In this document: positions 9,045 through 17,601 of the stretch, one piece after another
Position numbering within the stretch: position 1 is the first letter of the stretch
How the letters are laid out: each line of letters begins with the position of its first letter
Made by a program: the position numbers and the translations under genes
From: Microbacterium wangchenii
GTDB taxonomy: Bacteria > Actinomycetota > Actinomycetes > Actinomycetales > Microbacteriaceae
Length of the DNA stretch: 64,000 nucleotides
Assembly: GCF_004564355.1 (NCBI RefSeq)
Contig: NZ_CP038266.1
Coordinates: 992,001-1,056,000 of the forward strand
Direction of reading: 5' to 3'
The notes under the pieces: model-generated
What the model saw: only the letters and a program-made list of their open reading frames with translations
The model's database searches: none
Told to the model about the DNA's origin: nothing

Positions 9045-9812
9045 TCAGGGGACGGGGAGGAAGGCGGAGAGGGCGGCGGTGAGCGCAGCGGCCATCGTGG
9101 CGTCGGAGACGGCCGGCGTGCCGTCGCCGTCCTGCGGCCCGTAGGCGCCGAAGGAGGAATGCGAGGCGCCCGGGATCTCCACGAACACCGTGCCGGAGGG
9201 GAGGGTCGCCGCGGCGTCGGCGATCTTCTCGGGCGTGGAGAGGCCGTCTTCCGACCCGGAGATGCTCAGCACCGGAAGCCCGCTGCCGCTGAGGTCGGCC
9301 GCGCAGTACGAGGCGAAGAGCACCAGAGCGTCCGCCTCCGTCGCGAGCTGACACGCGCGCACTCCGCCCAGCGAGTGCCCACCCACCGCCCACGACGACA
9401 CGTCGGGGGCGAGCTCGGTGAACGCCGACAGCGCCCGCGGGTCGAAGAACGCGACGCCCAGCCACGGCCGCGTGATGACGACCGTGAGCCCCTCCTCGGC
9501 CACCGCCCCGGCGAGGGTCGGGGCGTACGCCCACGGATCGACCTTCGCGCCGGGGATGAAGACGAGCCCGTCGCCGCTCCCGCCGCCTGCTGGAGCCAGC
9601 ACGATCCCGGCCGCGCCGTCGGTCACCGCGATCGCGGAGTCCGCCCGCACGTCGGCGACCGGCCGGGGCTCGGCGCGGTACACCCCGACCTGACTCCAGA
9701 TGACGACGCCTGCCAGCGACAGCACGGCAACGCCCCCGACGGCCCCCAGAACCCACGCGAGGATGCGCCGGCCGCGGCGTCGCGGAGACGCGGGGGAGCC
9801 GCCCGCCGTCAC
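9045..9812 (-). CDS. Membrane-anchored alpha/beta hydrolase
   Basis: A 255-residue protein with one N-terminal membrane segment (ILAWVLGAVGGVAVLSLAGVV, about 17-37) and an extracytoplasmic alpha/beta-hydrolase domain. The nucleophile elbow GGHSLGG, a likely acid in SGSEDG and the catalytic His in GASHSSF are all visible, so a Ser-Asp/Glu-His triad is present. Proteins of this type are often listed as dienelactone-hydrolase-like; the substrate is unknown. The GTG start at 9810-9812 overlaps the mtlD stop by 4 bp, so it is coupled to the mannitol operon, although a role in mannitol use is not evident. Confidence 0.8.
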   Translation of the reverse strand: MTAGGSPASPRRRGRRILAWVLGAVGGVAVLSLAGVVIWSQVGVYRAEPRPVADVRADSAIAVTDGAAGIVLAPAGGGSGDGLVFIPGAKVDPWAYAPTLAGAVAEEGLTVVITRPWLGVAFFDPRALSAFTELAPDVSSWAVGGHSLGGVRACQLATEADALVLFASYCAADLSGSGLPVLSISGSEDGLSTPEKIADAAATLPSGTVFVEIPGASHSSFGAYGPQDGDGTPAVSDATMAAALTAALSAFLPVP

Positions 9813-10966
9813 GAAGGGATCTCGGCCTGGCGGGATTCCACGATGCGCTGGATGCGGGGGAACAGCGGATGCTGCGGCTCGAGGCCCGTGACGGCCTCGG
9901 TGAACTCCGCCGCCGGCAGCTCGCGCAGCATCCGCTGCATGTCCACGGCCTGGGCGTCCTCGGGGTCGTCGAAGGCGAGCGCTGCCGCCATGGCCGCGAC
10001 GAGGGCGTCGACGGGGAGCCCGTGTTCGATCGCCTCGGCGGCAGGCCCGACGAACCGCTCGTGGCGGGAGAGCTTGCGCAGCGGCTGCCGTCCGACGCGC
10101 CACACGGTGTCCGGGAGCGCGGGATTGCGGAAACGCCGCAGGATCGTCTCCCGGTACTCGTGCTGGGCGGCCGGATCGAGGTCGTGCTTGCGGATGAGCA
10201 GCTCGGAGGTCTCCCGCAGCGCCGCGTCGACCTTGCCGGCGATGGCGGGTTCGGCGAGGGCGTCGGAGATCCGCTCGATGCCGGCCGCGGCGCCGAAGTA
10301 CGCCGTCGCGGCGTGCCCGGTGTTGACCGTGAAGAGCTTGCGTTCGATGTAGGGCGCGAGGTCGTCGACGAAGTGCGCGCCGGGGATGTGGGGCGGCTCG
10401 TCGCCGAAGGGGCCGCGTTCGATCGCCCACTCGTAGAACGGCTCGACGGTCACGTCGATGCCGCCGCCGGGCTCCTGGGCGGGGACGATGCGGTCAACGG
10501 CCGTGTTGGCGAACACGGCGCGTGCGGAGACGGCGTCCCACGCGTCGCCGGCCGCGGCGGCCATCTCCTCCCGCAGGGTGTCGGTGGCCCCGATCGCGTT
10601 CTCGCACGCCATGACCTTCAGCGGCGCCGCGGCGGGGTCGCGCAGCCCCAGACCTGCCACGATGTGCGGCGCGACGAACCTCAGGATCGTGGGTCCGACG
10701 GCCGTCGTCACGATGTCGGCCGAAGCGATCGCCTCGACGAGCGCCGGCGCATCCGTGGCGCTGTTGATGGCCCGGAAGCCGGTGACGACCGTGTCGACGC
10801 CGCCCTCGCCCACCTCGTGGACGGTGTACTCGGATGCGGCGTTGATGGCGTCCACGAGAGGCTCGGACACGTCGGCGAAGACGAGGTCGTACCCGCCCTG
10901 GTGCAGCAGCAGCCCGACGAATCCGCGCCCGATGTTGCCGGCGCCGAAGTGGACGGCGGTGCTCAC
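9809..10966 (-). CDS. mtlD: Mannitol-1-phosphate 5-dehydrogenase
   Basis: A 385-residue NAD-dependent polyol dehydrogenase that oxidises mannitol-1-phosphate, delivered by the PTS, to fructose-6-phosphate. The N-terminal nucleotide-binding segment HFGAGNIGRGFVG (6-18) and the active-site part KLFTVNTGHAATAYFG, with its conserved Asn and His, identify it; VFANTAVDRIVP is also typical of the family. The length is that of the complete enzyme. GTG at 10964-10966 overlaps the stop of the EIIA gene by 4 bp, so the two are coupled. The gene stands in its usual place, after mtlA and mtlF. Confidence 0.96.
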   Translation of the reverse strand: MSTAVHFGAGNIGRGFVGLLLHQGGYDLVFADVSEPLVDAINAASEYTVHEVGEGGVDTVVTGFRAINSATDAPALVEAIASADIVTTAVGPTILRFVAPHIVAGLGLRDPAAAPLKVMACENAIGATDTLREEMAAAAGDAWDAVSARAVFANTAVDRIVPAQEPGGGIDVTVEPFYEWAIERGPFGDEPPHIPGAHFVDDLAPYIERKLFTVNTGHAATAYFGAAAGIERISDALAEPAIAGKVDAALRETSELLIRKHDLDPAAQHEYRETILRRFRNPALPDTVWRVGRQPLRKLSRHERFVGPAAEAIEHGLPVDALVAAMAAALAFDDPEDAQAVDMQRMLRELPAAEFTEAVTGLEPQHPLFPRIQRIVESRQAEIPS

Positions 10967-11400
10967 TGGTTGACCGCCGAGAGCGCCGTGTACAGCTCCT
11001 CGGGGGTCTGCGCCTTCTTCAGCCGCTCCACCTCGTCCTCGTCGGAGAACAGGATGGCGATCTGGGAGAGGATCTCCAGGTGCTCATCGCCCTTGCCGGC
11101 GATGCCCACGACGAACGTCACCGGCTCGCCGCCCCAATCCACGCCGCCGTCGTAGCGCACGACCGACAGTCCCGACTCCAGGATGGTCTGCTTGGTCTCG
11201 TTGGTGCCGTGGGGGATGGCCAGCTCGTTGCCCATGTAGGTCGAGACGGTCTCCTCGCGCTGCTGCATGGCGTCGAAGTAGCCGCTCGTGACGGCGCCCG
11301 CGGCCTCGAGGATGTCGGCGGCCTCCTTCATCGCCTCCTCCCGCGTGGCACTGCCGGAGTGGATGCGCACCTGCCCGATTCCGAGGACTTCCCGTGTCAT
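10963..11400 (-). CDS. mtlF: PTS mannitol-specific EIIA component
   Basis: A 145-residue EIIA of the mannitol/fructose family, which passes the phosphate from HPr-His to the EIIB domain of MtlA. The phospho-accepting His is H64 in LAIPHGT, and the rest of the fold (VTFVVGIAGKGDEHLEILSQIA) is canonical. I chose ATG 11398-11400, preceded by AAAGGCAGGA, which gives the family start MTREVLGIGQVRI; a longer N-terminal reading has no support. It is separate from EIICB here, as in many Gram-positive bacteria, and a 110-bp gap with a hairpin separates the two genes. Confidence 0.94.
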   Translation of the reverse strand: MTREVLGIGQVRIHSGSATREEAMKEAADILEAAGAVTSGYFDAMQQREETVSTYMGNELAIPHGTNETKQTILESGLSVVRYDGGVDWGGEPVTFVVGIAGKGDEHLEILSQIAILFSDEDEVERLKKAQTPEELYTALSAVNQ

Positions 11401-11467
11401 GGTCCTGCCTTTCGATTGATCGTCGTGATCCCACCCTCCCAGCCGGGAGCGCGGACGGAAAGGCCGT

Positions 11468-11498
11468 GGGGCCGGGGGCATCACGCCGGCCCGGCCCC
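11468..11498 (-). terminator. GC hairpin between mtlA and mtlF
   Basis: GGGGCCGGG (11468-11476) pairs perfectly with CCCGGCCCC (11490-11498) around a 13-nt loop. There is no T run, so it is more likely a pause, processing or stability signal inside the operon than a full stop. Confidence 0.45.
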
Positions 11499-11510
11499 GC
11501 GGCTGTCGTG

Positions 11511-13121
11511 TCAGTGGGACTCGTCGTGCTGGTCGCGCACGAGCTCGACCACCTCGTCGTACTTCGGGGAGTTCATGAAGTTGTCCACCGACACATGGAT
11601 CGCATCCGGGCTCTGCCGGCGTGCCCGGTCGGTGAGCTGGTTCTGCGTGATCACCAGGTCGGCGGAGTCATCGAGGTTCGCGATCGCCTTGTTCACGACC
11701 GTGACGTCGGCCACTCCGGCCTTCTTGATCTTGTTGCGCAGCACGCTTGCGCCCATCGCGGAGGAGCCCATGCCCGCGTCGCACGCGAACACGATGTTGC
11801 GCACCGGCTTGGTGGTCACGACGCGACCGCCGTCGAGCTGTCCGCCGGTGCCCTCCTCGGTCTCGAGCCGGTCCACGGCGTCCTCGGCGCTGCGCACGGT
11901 GGCGCGGTCCTTGCCGTCGGAGGCGCGCAGCGCGTCCAGTGCGGCGGAGGACTTGCCCTTGTTCGCGGCGGTCTTGGACACCGCCTCGGAGAACTGGTCG
12001 GCCTCGGCCAGCAGGTCGCGCTTGCGCGAGGCCCGCAGGATCACCGACGCGATCAGGAACGTCACCGCGGCCGACAGTACGACCGAGAGGATGACGGCGA
12101 AGTACGATCCGTTGGCGGTCTGCGCCACCACCGCGACGATGCTTCCCGGCGCCGCGGGCGCGCGCAGCGCACCGCCCAGCAGCATGTTGGTGGTGACGCC
12201 GGTGGCGCCGCCGGCGATGAGGGCGACGATGAGCACCGGCTTCATGAGCGCGTACGGGAAGTACACCTCGTGGATGCCGCCGAAGAACTGGATGATCGCG
12301 GCTCCGGGTGCCGACGCGCGCGCGGCGCCGATGCCGAAGAACGTGAAGGCCAGCAGGAGGCCCACGCCGGGGCCGGGGTTGGCCTCGAGGAGGAACAGGA
12401 TCGACGAGCCGTCCTGCGACGCCTGCTCGATGCCCAGCGGAGTGAGCACGCCGTGGTTGATGGCGTTGTTGAGGAAGAACACCTTCGCCGGCTCGATGAG
12501 CACGCTCGTCAGTGGCAGGAGGTTGGTCTCGACGAGCCAGCCCACCGCCGCGCCGAGCACGTCCATGAGGCCGTTGATGAGCCATGCCAGCGGGTAGAAC
12601 CCGAGGATCGCCATCGCGAAGCCCCAGATCCCGGCCGAGAACATGTTGACCAGCATCTCGAAGCCGGCACGGATCTTGCCGTCCCACAGCTTGTCGAGCT
12701 GCTTCATCGTCCACGCGGCGATGGGCGCCATGATCATCGCGCCGATGAACATGTTGATCTCGCCGAGCTGGTTGTCGGCGGGGAGGGTCTCGTTGATCTG
12801 GGCGATCAGGTAGTCCGAGCCGGCGATGACGCCGAATGTCGCGATGGAGCCGACCACGCCGCCGCGCACGCCGTACACGATGTGACCGCCGAGGTAGGCG
12901 ATCAGGATCGGCAGCAGGTAGTGGATGAAGGGCCCCACGATCGTGGCGAGCTGCGCGTTGGGCGTCCAGCCCTTCTCGATGAAGAAGGCCGTGAAGATGC
13001 CCCACGCGATGAGCGCGGGGATCAGCGGCATGATCATGCCGGAGAGGAAGGTGCCGAAGCGCTGGACGGCGACGCGCGCGCCGCCTCCTGAACGCGTCGC
13101 GGGTGCGGACGCCGTTGTCAT
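11511..13121 (-). CDS. mtlA: PTS mannitol-specific EIICB component
   Basis: A 536-residue sugar-transporting PTS permease. Residues about 20-365 form the membrane EIIC domain with several hydrophobic segments and the mannitol-family substrate motif GGIHEVYFPY (281-290). A linker of about 70 residues rich in Ala, Asp and Lys follows. Residues about 440-536 form EIIB, with phospho-accepting Cys447 in FACDAGMGSSAM. It imports mannitol and releases mannitol-1-phosphate in the cytoplasm. The ATG overlaps the stop of the EI gene (ATGA). The EIIA part missing from this protein is encoded downstream as mtlF. Confidence 0.96.
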   Translation of the reverse strand: MTTASAPATRSGGGARVAVQRFGTFLSGMIMPLIPALIAWGIFTAFFIEKGWTPNAQLATIVGPFIHYLLPILIAYLGGHIVYGVRGGVVGSIATFGVIAGSDYLIAQINETLPADNQLGEINMFIGAMIMAPIAAWTMKQLDKLWDGKIRAGFEMLVNMFSAGIWGFAMAILGFYPLAWLINGLMDVLGAAVGWLVETNLLPLTSVLIEPAKVFFLNNAINHGVLTPLGIEQASQDGSSILFLLEANPGPGVGLLLAFTFFGIGAARASAPGAAIIQFFGGIHEVYFPYALMKPVLIVALIAGGATGVTTNMLLGGALRAPAAPGSIVAVVAQTANGSYFAVILSVVLSAAVTFLIASVILRASRKRDLLAEADQFSEAVSKTAANKGKSSAALDALRASDGKDRATVRSAEDAVDRLETEEGTGGQLDGGRVVTTKPVRNIVFACDAGMGSSAMGASVLRNKIKKAGVADVTVVNKAIANLDDSADLVITQNQLTDRARRQSPDAIHVSVDNFMNSPKYDEVVELVRDQHDESH

Positions 13122-14809
13122 GGCTGTGTCACTTTCTGTGAAGCGGAGGCGGCTCGTGCCGCCTCGCGAGCGGAGGCCGCGCCGTCTGCGGCCAAGGCGG
13201 CCTCGGCGACGCGGCGGGCGTCGTCGAGGGTGTGGGAGAGCAGGCTGGCGCGCACGTCGGCGAGAGCCGTGGGCGCCATGGACAGCGTGGTCGCGCCCAG
13301 GCCCACCAGGACGACGGCCAGGAGCGGATCGGCTGCCGCCTCACCGCAGATCCCCACGGGCTTTCCCAGGGCGGCGCCGGCGTCCCCGACTTCGCGCACG
13401 AGGCGCAGGACGGCCGGATGCCACGGGTCCTGGAACGCCGCGACGGAGCCGAGGAGGCGGTCGGCGGCGAGGGTGTACTGCGTGAGGTCGTTCGTGCCGA
13501 TGGAGGCGAAATCGGCGTGGGCGAGGATGCGGTCGGCCAGCAGCGCCGAGGAGGGCACCTCCACCATGACCCCGGCCGTCTTGACCCCGTACTCCCGCGC
13601 CAGGGCGACGAAGTACTCGGTCTCCTCGACCGTGGAGACCATCGGCGCCATGACCCACAGGTCGGCGGGGCCTTCCGGCGTCGCGCGGGTGGCGGCATCC
13701 GCCTCGGCCAGCGCGGTCAGCTGCTCGCGCAGGATGTCCTCACTGGCCCGCAGCGCCCGCAGACCCCGCAGGCCCAGCGCGGGGTTCTCCTCGTGCGAGT
13801 CGTTGAGGAACGGCAGCGGCTTGTCGGCGCCGGCGTCCAGCACCCGCACGACGACCTTCTTCCCGGGGAACGCGGAGAGCAGGCGCGTGTACGCGTCGCG
13901 CTGCTCGGCCACCGTGGGGGCGGCGTTGGCGCTGAGGAAGAGGAACTCGGTGCGGAACAGGCCCACGCCCTCCGCGCCCAGCTCGACGGCCTGGACGGCG
14001 TCCTGCGGCTTGCCGAGGTTCGCCAGCAGCGGCACGGCGGTCCCGTCGGCGAGGGCTCCGGGGGTGACCGGGGCGGCCGCCGCGGACGCGCGCTCGGCGG
14101 CGCGGTTCTCCGCGCGGTCCAATTCCTCCTGGCTCGGGGCGACCGTGACGACTCCCGCGGCGGCGTCGACGATCACGACCGTGCCGTCGGCGAGGGAACC
14201 CGCGTCGGCGGCCCCCACGACGGCGACGATGTTCTTCTCCCGCGCGAGGATCGCCGTGTGCGAGGTCGGCCCGCCCTCGGTGGTCACCAACGCGAGCACC
14301 ATGTCGAGGTTCAGCAGCGCGGTGTCGGCGGGGGCGAGGTCTTTCGCGACGAGCACGAACGGGTGCCCCGGGTCGGGGATGCCGGGAGCGGGAACGCCGC
14401 GCAGGCGCGCGATGACGCGCTGGGCGACGTCGTCCAGGTCGGCGGCGCGCTCGCCGAGGTAGCCGCCGAGTGCCGTGAGCTGGTCGCGGAACGACGCGAA
14501 CGCCTCCCACACCGCCCGCTCGCCGGTCTTGCCGTCGGCCACGCGCGTGTCCACCTCGGTGAGGAGGGCGGGGTCCTCGGCCATCATCGCCTGCGCTTCG
14601 AGCACGTCGCGCGCCGCGCCACCGGCCTGGGCACCGCGCTCCTCGAGCTCTCGGGCCACCGCGCTCACCGCGTCGCGGACGCGCGCCCCCTCGTCCTCGG
14701 CGGACCGCGTGCTGGCGACGTCCTCGGGTGGGGGGAAGGGCTCGGCCATGCGTGCCACGGGGCCCTGGGCGACGCCCAGTCCGATCCCCACGCCACGAAG
14801 CTCGGTCAT
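13118..14809 (-). CDS. ptsI: Phosphoenolpyruvate-protein phosphotransferase (PTS enzyme I)
   Basis: A 563-residue EI, which takes phosphate from PEP and hands it to HPr. The active His is H184 in GGPTSHTAILAR. The PEP-binding barrel has LFRTEFLF, the NDLTQYTLAADR segment and GICGEAAADP with the catalytic Cys. Length is normal. I chose ATG 14807-14809 (MTELRGVGIG), with CGGAG just upstream and an N-terminus that starts at the family position; ATG at 14834-14836 would overlap the HPr gene. This general PTS enzyme sits inside the mannitol operon, between HPr and mtlA. Its expression would therefore be tied to mannitol unless another promoter or another EI copy exists. Confidence 0.95.
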   Translation of the reverse strand: MTELRGVGIGLGVAQGPVARMAEPFPPPEDVASTRSAEDEGARVRDAVSAVARELEERGAQAGGAARDVLEAQAMMAEDPALLTEVDTRVADGKTGERAVWEAFASFRDQLTALGGYLGERAADLDDVAQRVIARLRGVPAPGIPDPGHPFVLVAKDLAPADTALLNLDMVLALVTTEGGPTSHTAILAREKNIVAVVGAADAGSLADGTVVIVDAAAGVVTVAPSQEELDRAENRAAERASAAAAPVTPGALADGTAVPLLANLGKPQDAVQAVELGAEGVGLFRTEFLFLSANAAPTVAEQRDAYTRLLSAFPGKKVVVRVLDAGADKPLPFLNDSHEENPALGLRGLRALRASEDILREQLTALAEADAATRATPEGPADLWVMAPMVSTVEETEYFVALAREYGVKTAGVMVEVPSSALLADRILAHADFASIGTNDLTQYTLAADRLLGSVAAFQDPWHPAVLRLVREVGDAGAALGKPVGICGEAAADPLLAVVLVGLGATTLSMAPTALADVRASLLSHTLDDARRVAEAALAADGAASAREAARAASASQKVTQP

Positions 14810-14822
14810 CTCCGCGGTCCCC

Positions 14823-15098
14823 TCACTGTGCGTCATGGTCGGTGCTGAGCAGGTCGGCCAGCGTGTCCAGCGTGGCCTCGGCACCCTCGCCGTCGGCGGT
14901 GAGGGTGACGTAATCGCCCTGTTCGATGCCCAGGGCGATGACCCCCAGGATGCTCGCGGCGTTCACGGGGGCGCCAGAGTCCTTGGCGATCGTGACGGGG
15001 ATGCCGGAGTCCTTGGCCGCCTGGGCGAACATCTTCGCCGGGCGGGCGTGCAGTCCGTGGGACGATCCGATCCGCACCGTGCGGGTGAGGGAGGGCAT
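14823..15098 (-). CDS. ptsH: PTS phosphocarrier protein HPr
   Basis: A 91-residue phosphocarrier. The phosphorylatable His is H17 in SSHGLHARPAKMF, and the regulatory-site segment NAASILGVIALG contains Ser49 at the place of the Gram-positive Ser46. HPr shuttles phosphate from EI to the EIIA proteins. AGGAAG lies 3-8 nt before the ATG. It stands 13 nt ahead of ptsI and 19 nt after the orphan IIB gene, so all are probably on one transcript. Confidence 0.95.
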   Translation of the reverse strand: MPSLTRTVRIGSSHGLHARPAKMFAQAAKDSGIPVTIAKDSGAPVNAASILGVIALGIEQGDYVTLTADGEGAEATLDTLADLLSTDHDAQ

Positions 15099-15117
15099 GC
15101 TTCCTGCTTTCTCGCGT

Positions 15118-15459
15118 TTACGCGTTCGTTTCCGTGGTGGAGAGGGGGTCGGCTCGGTCGGCGAGGGTCGCGCGCACGAGGTCGAGGGTGCGCTCTCCCG
15201 TGAGGTCGCTGAAGACGTCGTCGGGGAGGACTGCCACGGCGACGTCGAGGGCGGCGGCGCTGCGTTCGATCCGCTCGCGTTCGGCAGCCAGGTGCGGGCC
15301 CACCAGGACGATGTCGGCGGAGTCCAGGTCGATCGCGAGCGAACCGGTGGTCCCGGCGACCGCCGAGTACGGCAGACCCTGCTCGTGGGCGGCGCGGCGC
15401 ACGCGCTGAGCCACGAACGTGCTCGACGCACCCGCTCCGCAGATCACCAGGATCCTCAT
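15118..15459 (-). CDS. Orphan PTS IIB subunit of the lactose/cellobiose type
   Basis: A 113-residue protein that starts with MRILVICGAGASSTFVAQRV, the P-loop-like phosphorylation site of the lactose/cellobiose IIB fold, with Cys7 as the likely phospho-acceptor. The Rossmann-like body has LDSADIVLVGPHLAAE. It is the first gene of the mannitol PTS operon, with AGGAGG ahead of the ATG, yet no matching IIC or IIA of the same family is in the window. MtlA already has its own IIB domain. It may serve another permease elsewhere or act as a phosphorylation sensor; the role is open. Confidence 0.85.
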   Translation of the reverse strand: MRILVICGAGASSTFVAQRVRRAAHEQGLPYSAVAGTTGSLAIDLDSADIVLVGPHLAAERERIERSAAALDVAVAVLPDDVFSDLTGERTLDLVRATLADRADPLSTTETNA

Positions 15460-15480
15460 CGACCAGCCTCCTCCCCGGCC

Positions 15481-15509
15481 ATTGTTCTTCGTCGGCGCGG
15501 GCCGGACAA
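15481..15509 (-). promoter_or_regulatory. Candidate promoter of the mannitol PTS operon
   Basis: On the minus strand TTGTCC (15504-15509) and AACAAT (15481-15486) are separated by 17 bp and lie just upstream of the IIB gene. This is the best -35/-10 pair in the 195-bp gap between the operon and the divergent PRD regulator gene. Confidence 0.5.
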
Positions 15510-15654
15510 CCAGGTCCCTTTCCCACCCCCCGGAACGACGGATCGAGCCGGGGCCTCCGACCCTGCTCGGCGCGTGCGGCGCCATGATTGACTGGTGACG
15601 GCCCCGTACCCGGCCGTGGAGGACGATCGTGACGGCAGCGAGGACGGCGACGCC

Positions 15655-17580
15655 ATGACGCGAGCCCGTCAGGACCGGCTTCTGAGCCTGCTTCTGCGCG
15701 ACGGACGGTGGGCGACGGCCGCCGCGCTCGCCGATCTGCTGGGGGTCACCCCGCGCAGCATCCGCTCGTACGTCACGGCGCTGAACGCGCGCGCCGGCGG
15801 GGGGACGGCGGTGGAGTCCGGTCCTCTCGGCTACCGGGCCGGGCCGGATGCGGCGGCGGCTCTGCGTGCGGGGCCCGCCGCGGATGCGGGGACTCCGCGC
15901 GACCGGCTCCACACGCTCGTGCGCGCGCTGCTGGGCCGTGCCGAGGGCATCGACGTGTTCGAGACCGCCGACGCGCTGCACGTGAGCCCGGCAACGCTGG
16001 AGGCCGACCTCGCCCGCGTGCGGGGGCTGCTGGGCGGGACGGAACTGACGCTGGAGCGCTCGGCGTCGATCGCGCGGCTGCGGGGAACGGAGATGGCCCA
16101 GCGACGCCTGCTCAGCCGACTGGCGCACGACGAGATGGATGCCGGCTCCTTCGATCTGGAGGCGCTGCGCCGGACGCTGGGCGAAGGGTCGGTGGGGGCG
16201 GAGGCGTTCGGGCCGTTCAAGGCCGATCTGGCCGCGGAGCTGACGGCACTGGGCTACTACGTCAACGAGTACGGCATCGGCGACGTCGTGATGCACATCG
16301 CCATCGCCGCCGACCGCATCGCCCGCGATCGCGCCATGGACGGCACGGCGGGGGAGATGCCCCCCGCGCACGCGCAGGTCGCCGAGCTCCTGGACCGGCT
16401 CGCCCAGAGGCACCTGGGCGTGCGTCTGGGCGCCGGGGACCAGCAGCATCTGGCGACGCTCGTCCTCACGCGCGTCGTGGCCCCCGGGGCACCCGCCGCG
16501 GATGACGCGCGCACGCGGCTGGATCCGCGCGTGGAGAGCGCGGTGCGCACGGTGGTCGAGCGCGCGGCATCCGAATTCCTCGTCGACATCGCGCACGAGG
16601 GGTTCATCCTGCGCCTGGCCCTGCACGTGCAGAACCTCCTGCACCGCTCCCACGCGCAGGCGTGGTCGCGCAATCCGCTGACGCGGTCGCTGAAATCGAC
16701 CTATCCGATGATCTTCGAAGTGGCCGTGTTCATCGCCAGCCAGCTGCACGAGAGCCTGGGCATCCCCATCGTCGACGACGAGATCGCCTACATCGCGATG
16801 CACGTGGGCGGTCGCCTGGAGCGCAGTCGGCGCGAGGAAACGCTCCTGACGGCGACCATCGTGTGCCCGGGGTACTACGAGCTGCACGAGCTGCTGCGCT
16901 CGAGCGTCGACCGCTCCCTGGGTCAGGCGATCGAGGTCGTCGGGGTCGAGACGCGCGTGGATCCGGACTGGTCGGCGATCGACACCGACCTGATCCTCAC
17001 CACGATCGACCCGCCGGAACCGGGGGAGCGCATCGTGCGGATCCAGCCGTTCCTCACCGACTCCGACATCGACCGCGTGCAGGCCGCCGCCGCGCGCATC
17101 CGTCGCGGCCGGCGTCTGCGGCGGCTCCGCGGCGAGCTGGAGCGCTACTTCGACTCCTCCGCCTTCGTGCGGGGCCTGGAGCCGGACGGGGGAGAGGCCG
17201 GGGTCATCCGTCAGCTCGGGGGCATGCTCGTGCGGCAGGGCGTCATCGACCACGACTACGTCCAGCGCGCCATCGAGCGCGAGCGGCTGTCGTCGACGGC
17301 GTTCACGGATGCCCTCGCCGTCCCGCACGCCATCGGCATGACCGCATCCCGCACGCAGATCGCGATCGGCATCGCCGACCCCTCGATCCCGTGGGGGGAG
17401 GGGCGCGTGCAGGTGGTCGCGTTCGTGGCCTTCTCCGAGGCGGATCGCGAGGCGTTCCAGACGGTGTTCGAGCAGTTCGTCGAGGTGTTCTCCGAGCGCG
17501 ACAGCGTGCAGCGCATCGTGCGGCGCGCCACGGATTTCACGGCGTTCCTCGACGAGCTCGTCGCCGTGATCGACGGCTGA
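15655..17580 (+). CDS. PRD-domain PTS transcription regulator (MtlR/BglG type)
   Basis: A 641-residue regulator. It starts with helix-turn-helix domains (RQDRLLSLLLRDGRWATAAALADLLGVTPRSIR and a second, FETADALHVSPATLEADLA). Then come two PTS regulation domains (His-containing segments such as VNEYGIGDVVMHIAIA and PIVDDEIAYIAMHVGG), an EIIB-like stretch (TIVCPGYYELHELL) and a C-terminal EIIA-like domain with AVPHAI. In this family, phosphorylation of these sites by HPr and EII proteins controls DNA binding. Reading away from the mannitol operon, it is the likely activator of that operon. I chose ATG 15655 with GAGGA upstream; GTG 15595 would add 20 residues without a good binding site. Confidence 0.9.
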   Translation: MTRARQDRLLSLLLRDGRWATAAALADLLGVTPRSIRSYVTALNARAGGGTAVESGPLGYRAGPDAAAALRAGPAADAGTPRDRLHTLVRALLGRAEGIDVFETADALHVSPATLEADLARVRGLLGGTELTLERSASIARLRGTEMAQRRLLSRLAHDEMDAGSFDLEALRRTLGEGSVGAEAFGPFKADLAAELTALGYYVNEYGIGDVVMHIAIAADRIARDRAMDGTAGEMPPAHAQVAELLDRLAQRHLGVRLGAGDQQHLATLVLTRVVAPGAPAADDARTRLDPRVESAVRTVVERAASEFLVDIAHEGFILRLALHVQNLLHRSHAQAWSRNPLTRSLKSTYPMIFEVAVFIASQLHESLGIPIVDDEIAYIAMHVGGRLERSRREETLLTATIVCPGYYELHELLRSSVDRSLGQAIEVVGVETRVDPDWSAIDTDLILTTIDPPEPGERIVRIQPFLTDSDIDRVQAAAARIRRGRRLRRLRGELERYFDSSAFVRGLEPDGGEAGVIRQLGGMLVRQGVIDHDYVQRAIERERLSSTAFTDALAVPHAIGMTASRTQIAIGIADPSIPWGEGRVQVVAFVAFSEADREAFQTVFEQFVEVFSERDSVQRIVRRATDFTAFLDELVAVIDG

Positions 17581-17601
17581 GCCGGCGCCCCGCTGCGCGC
17601 G

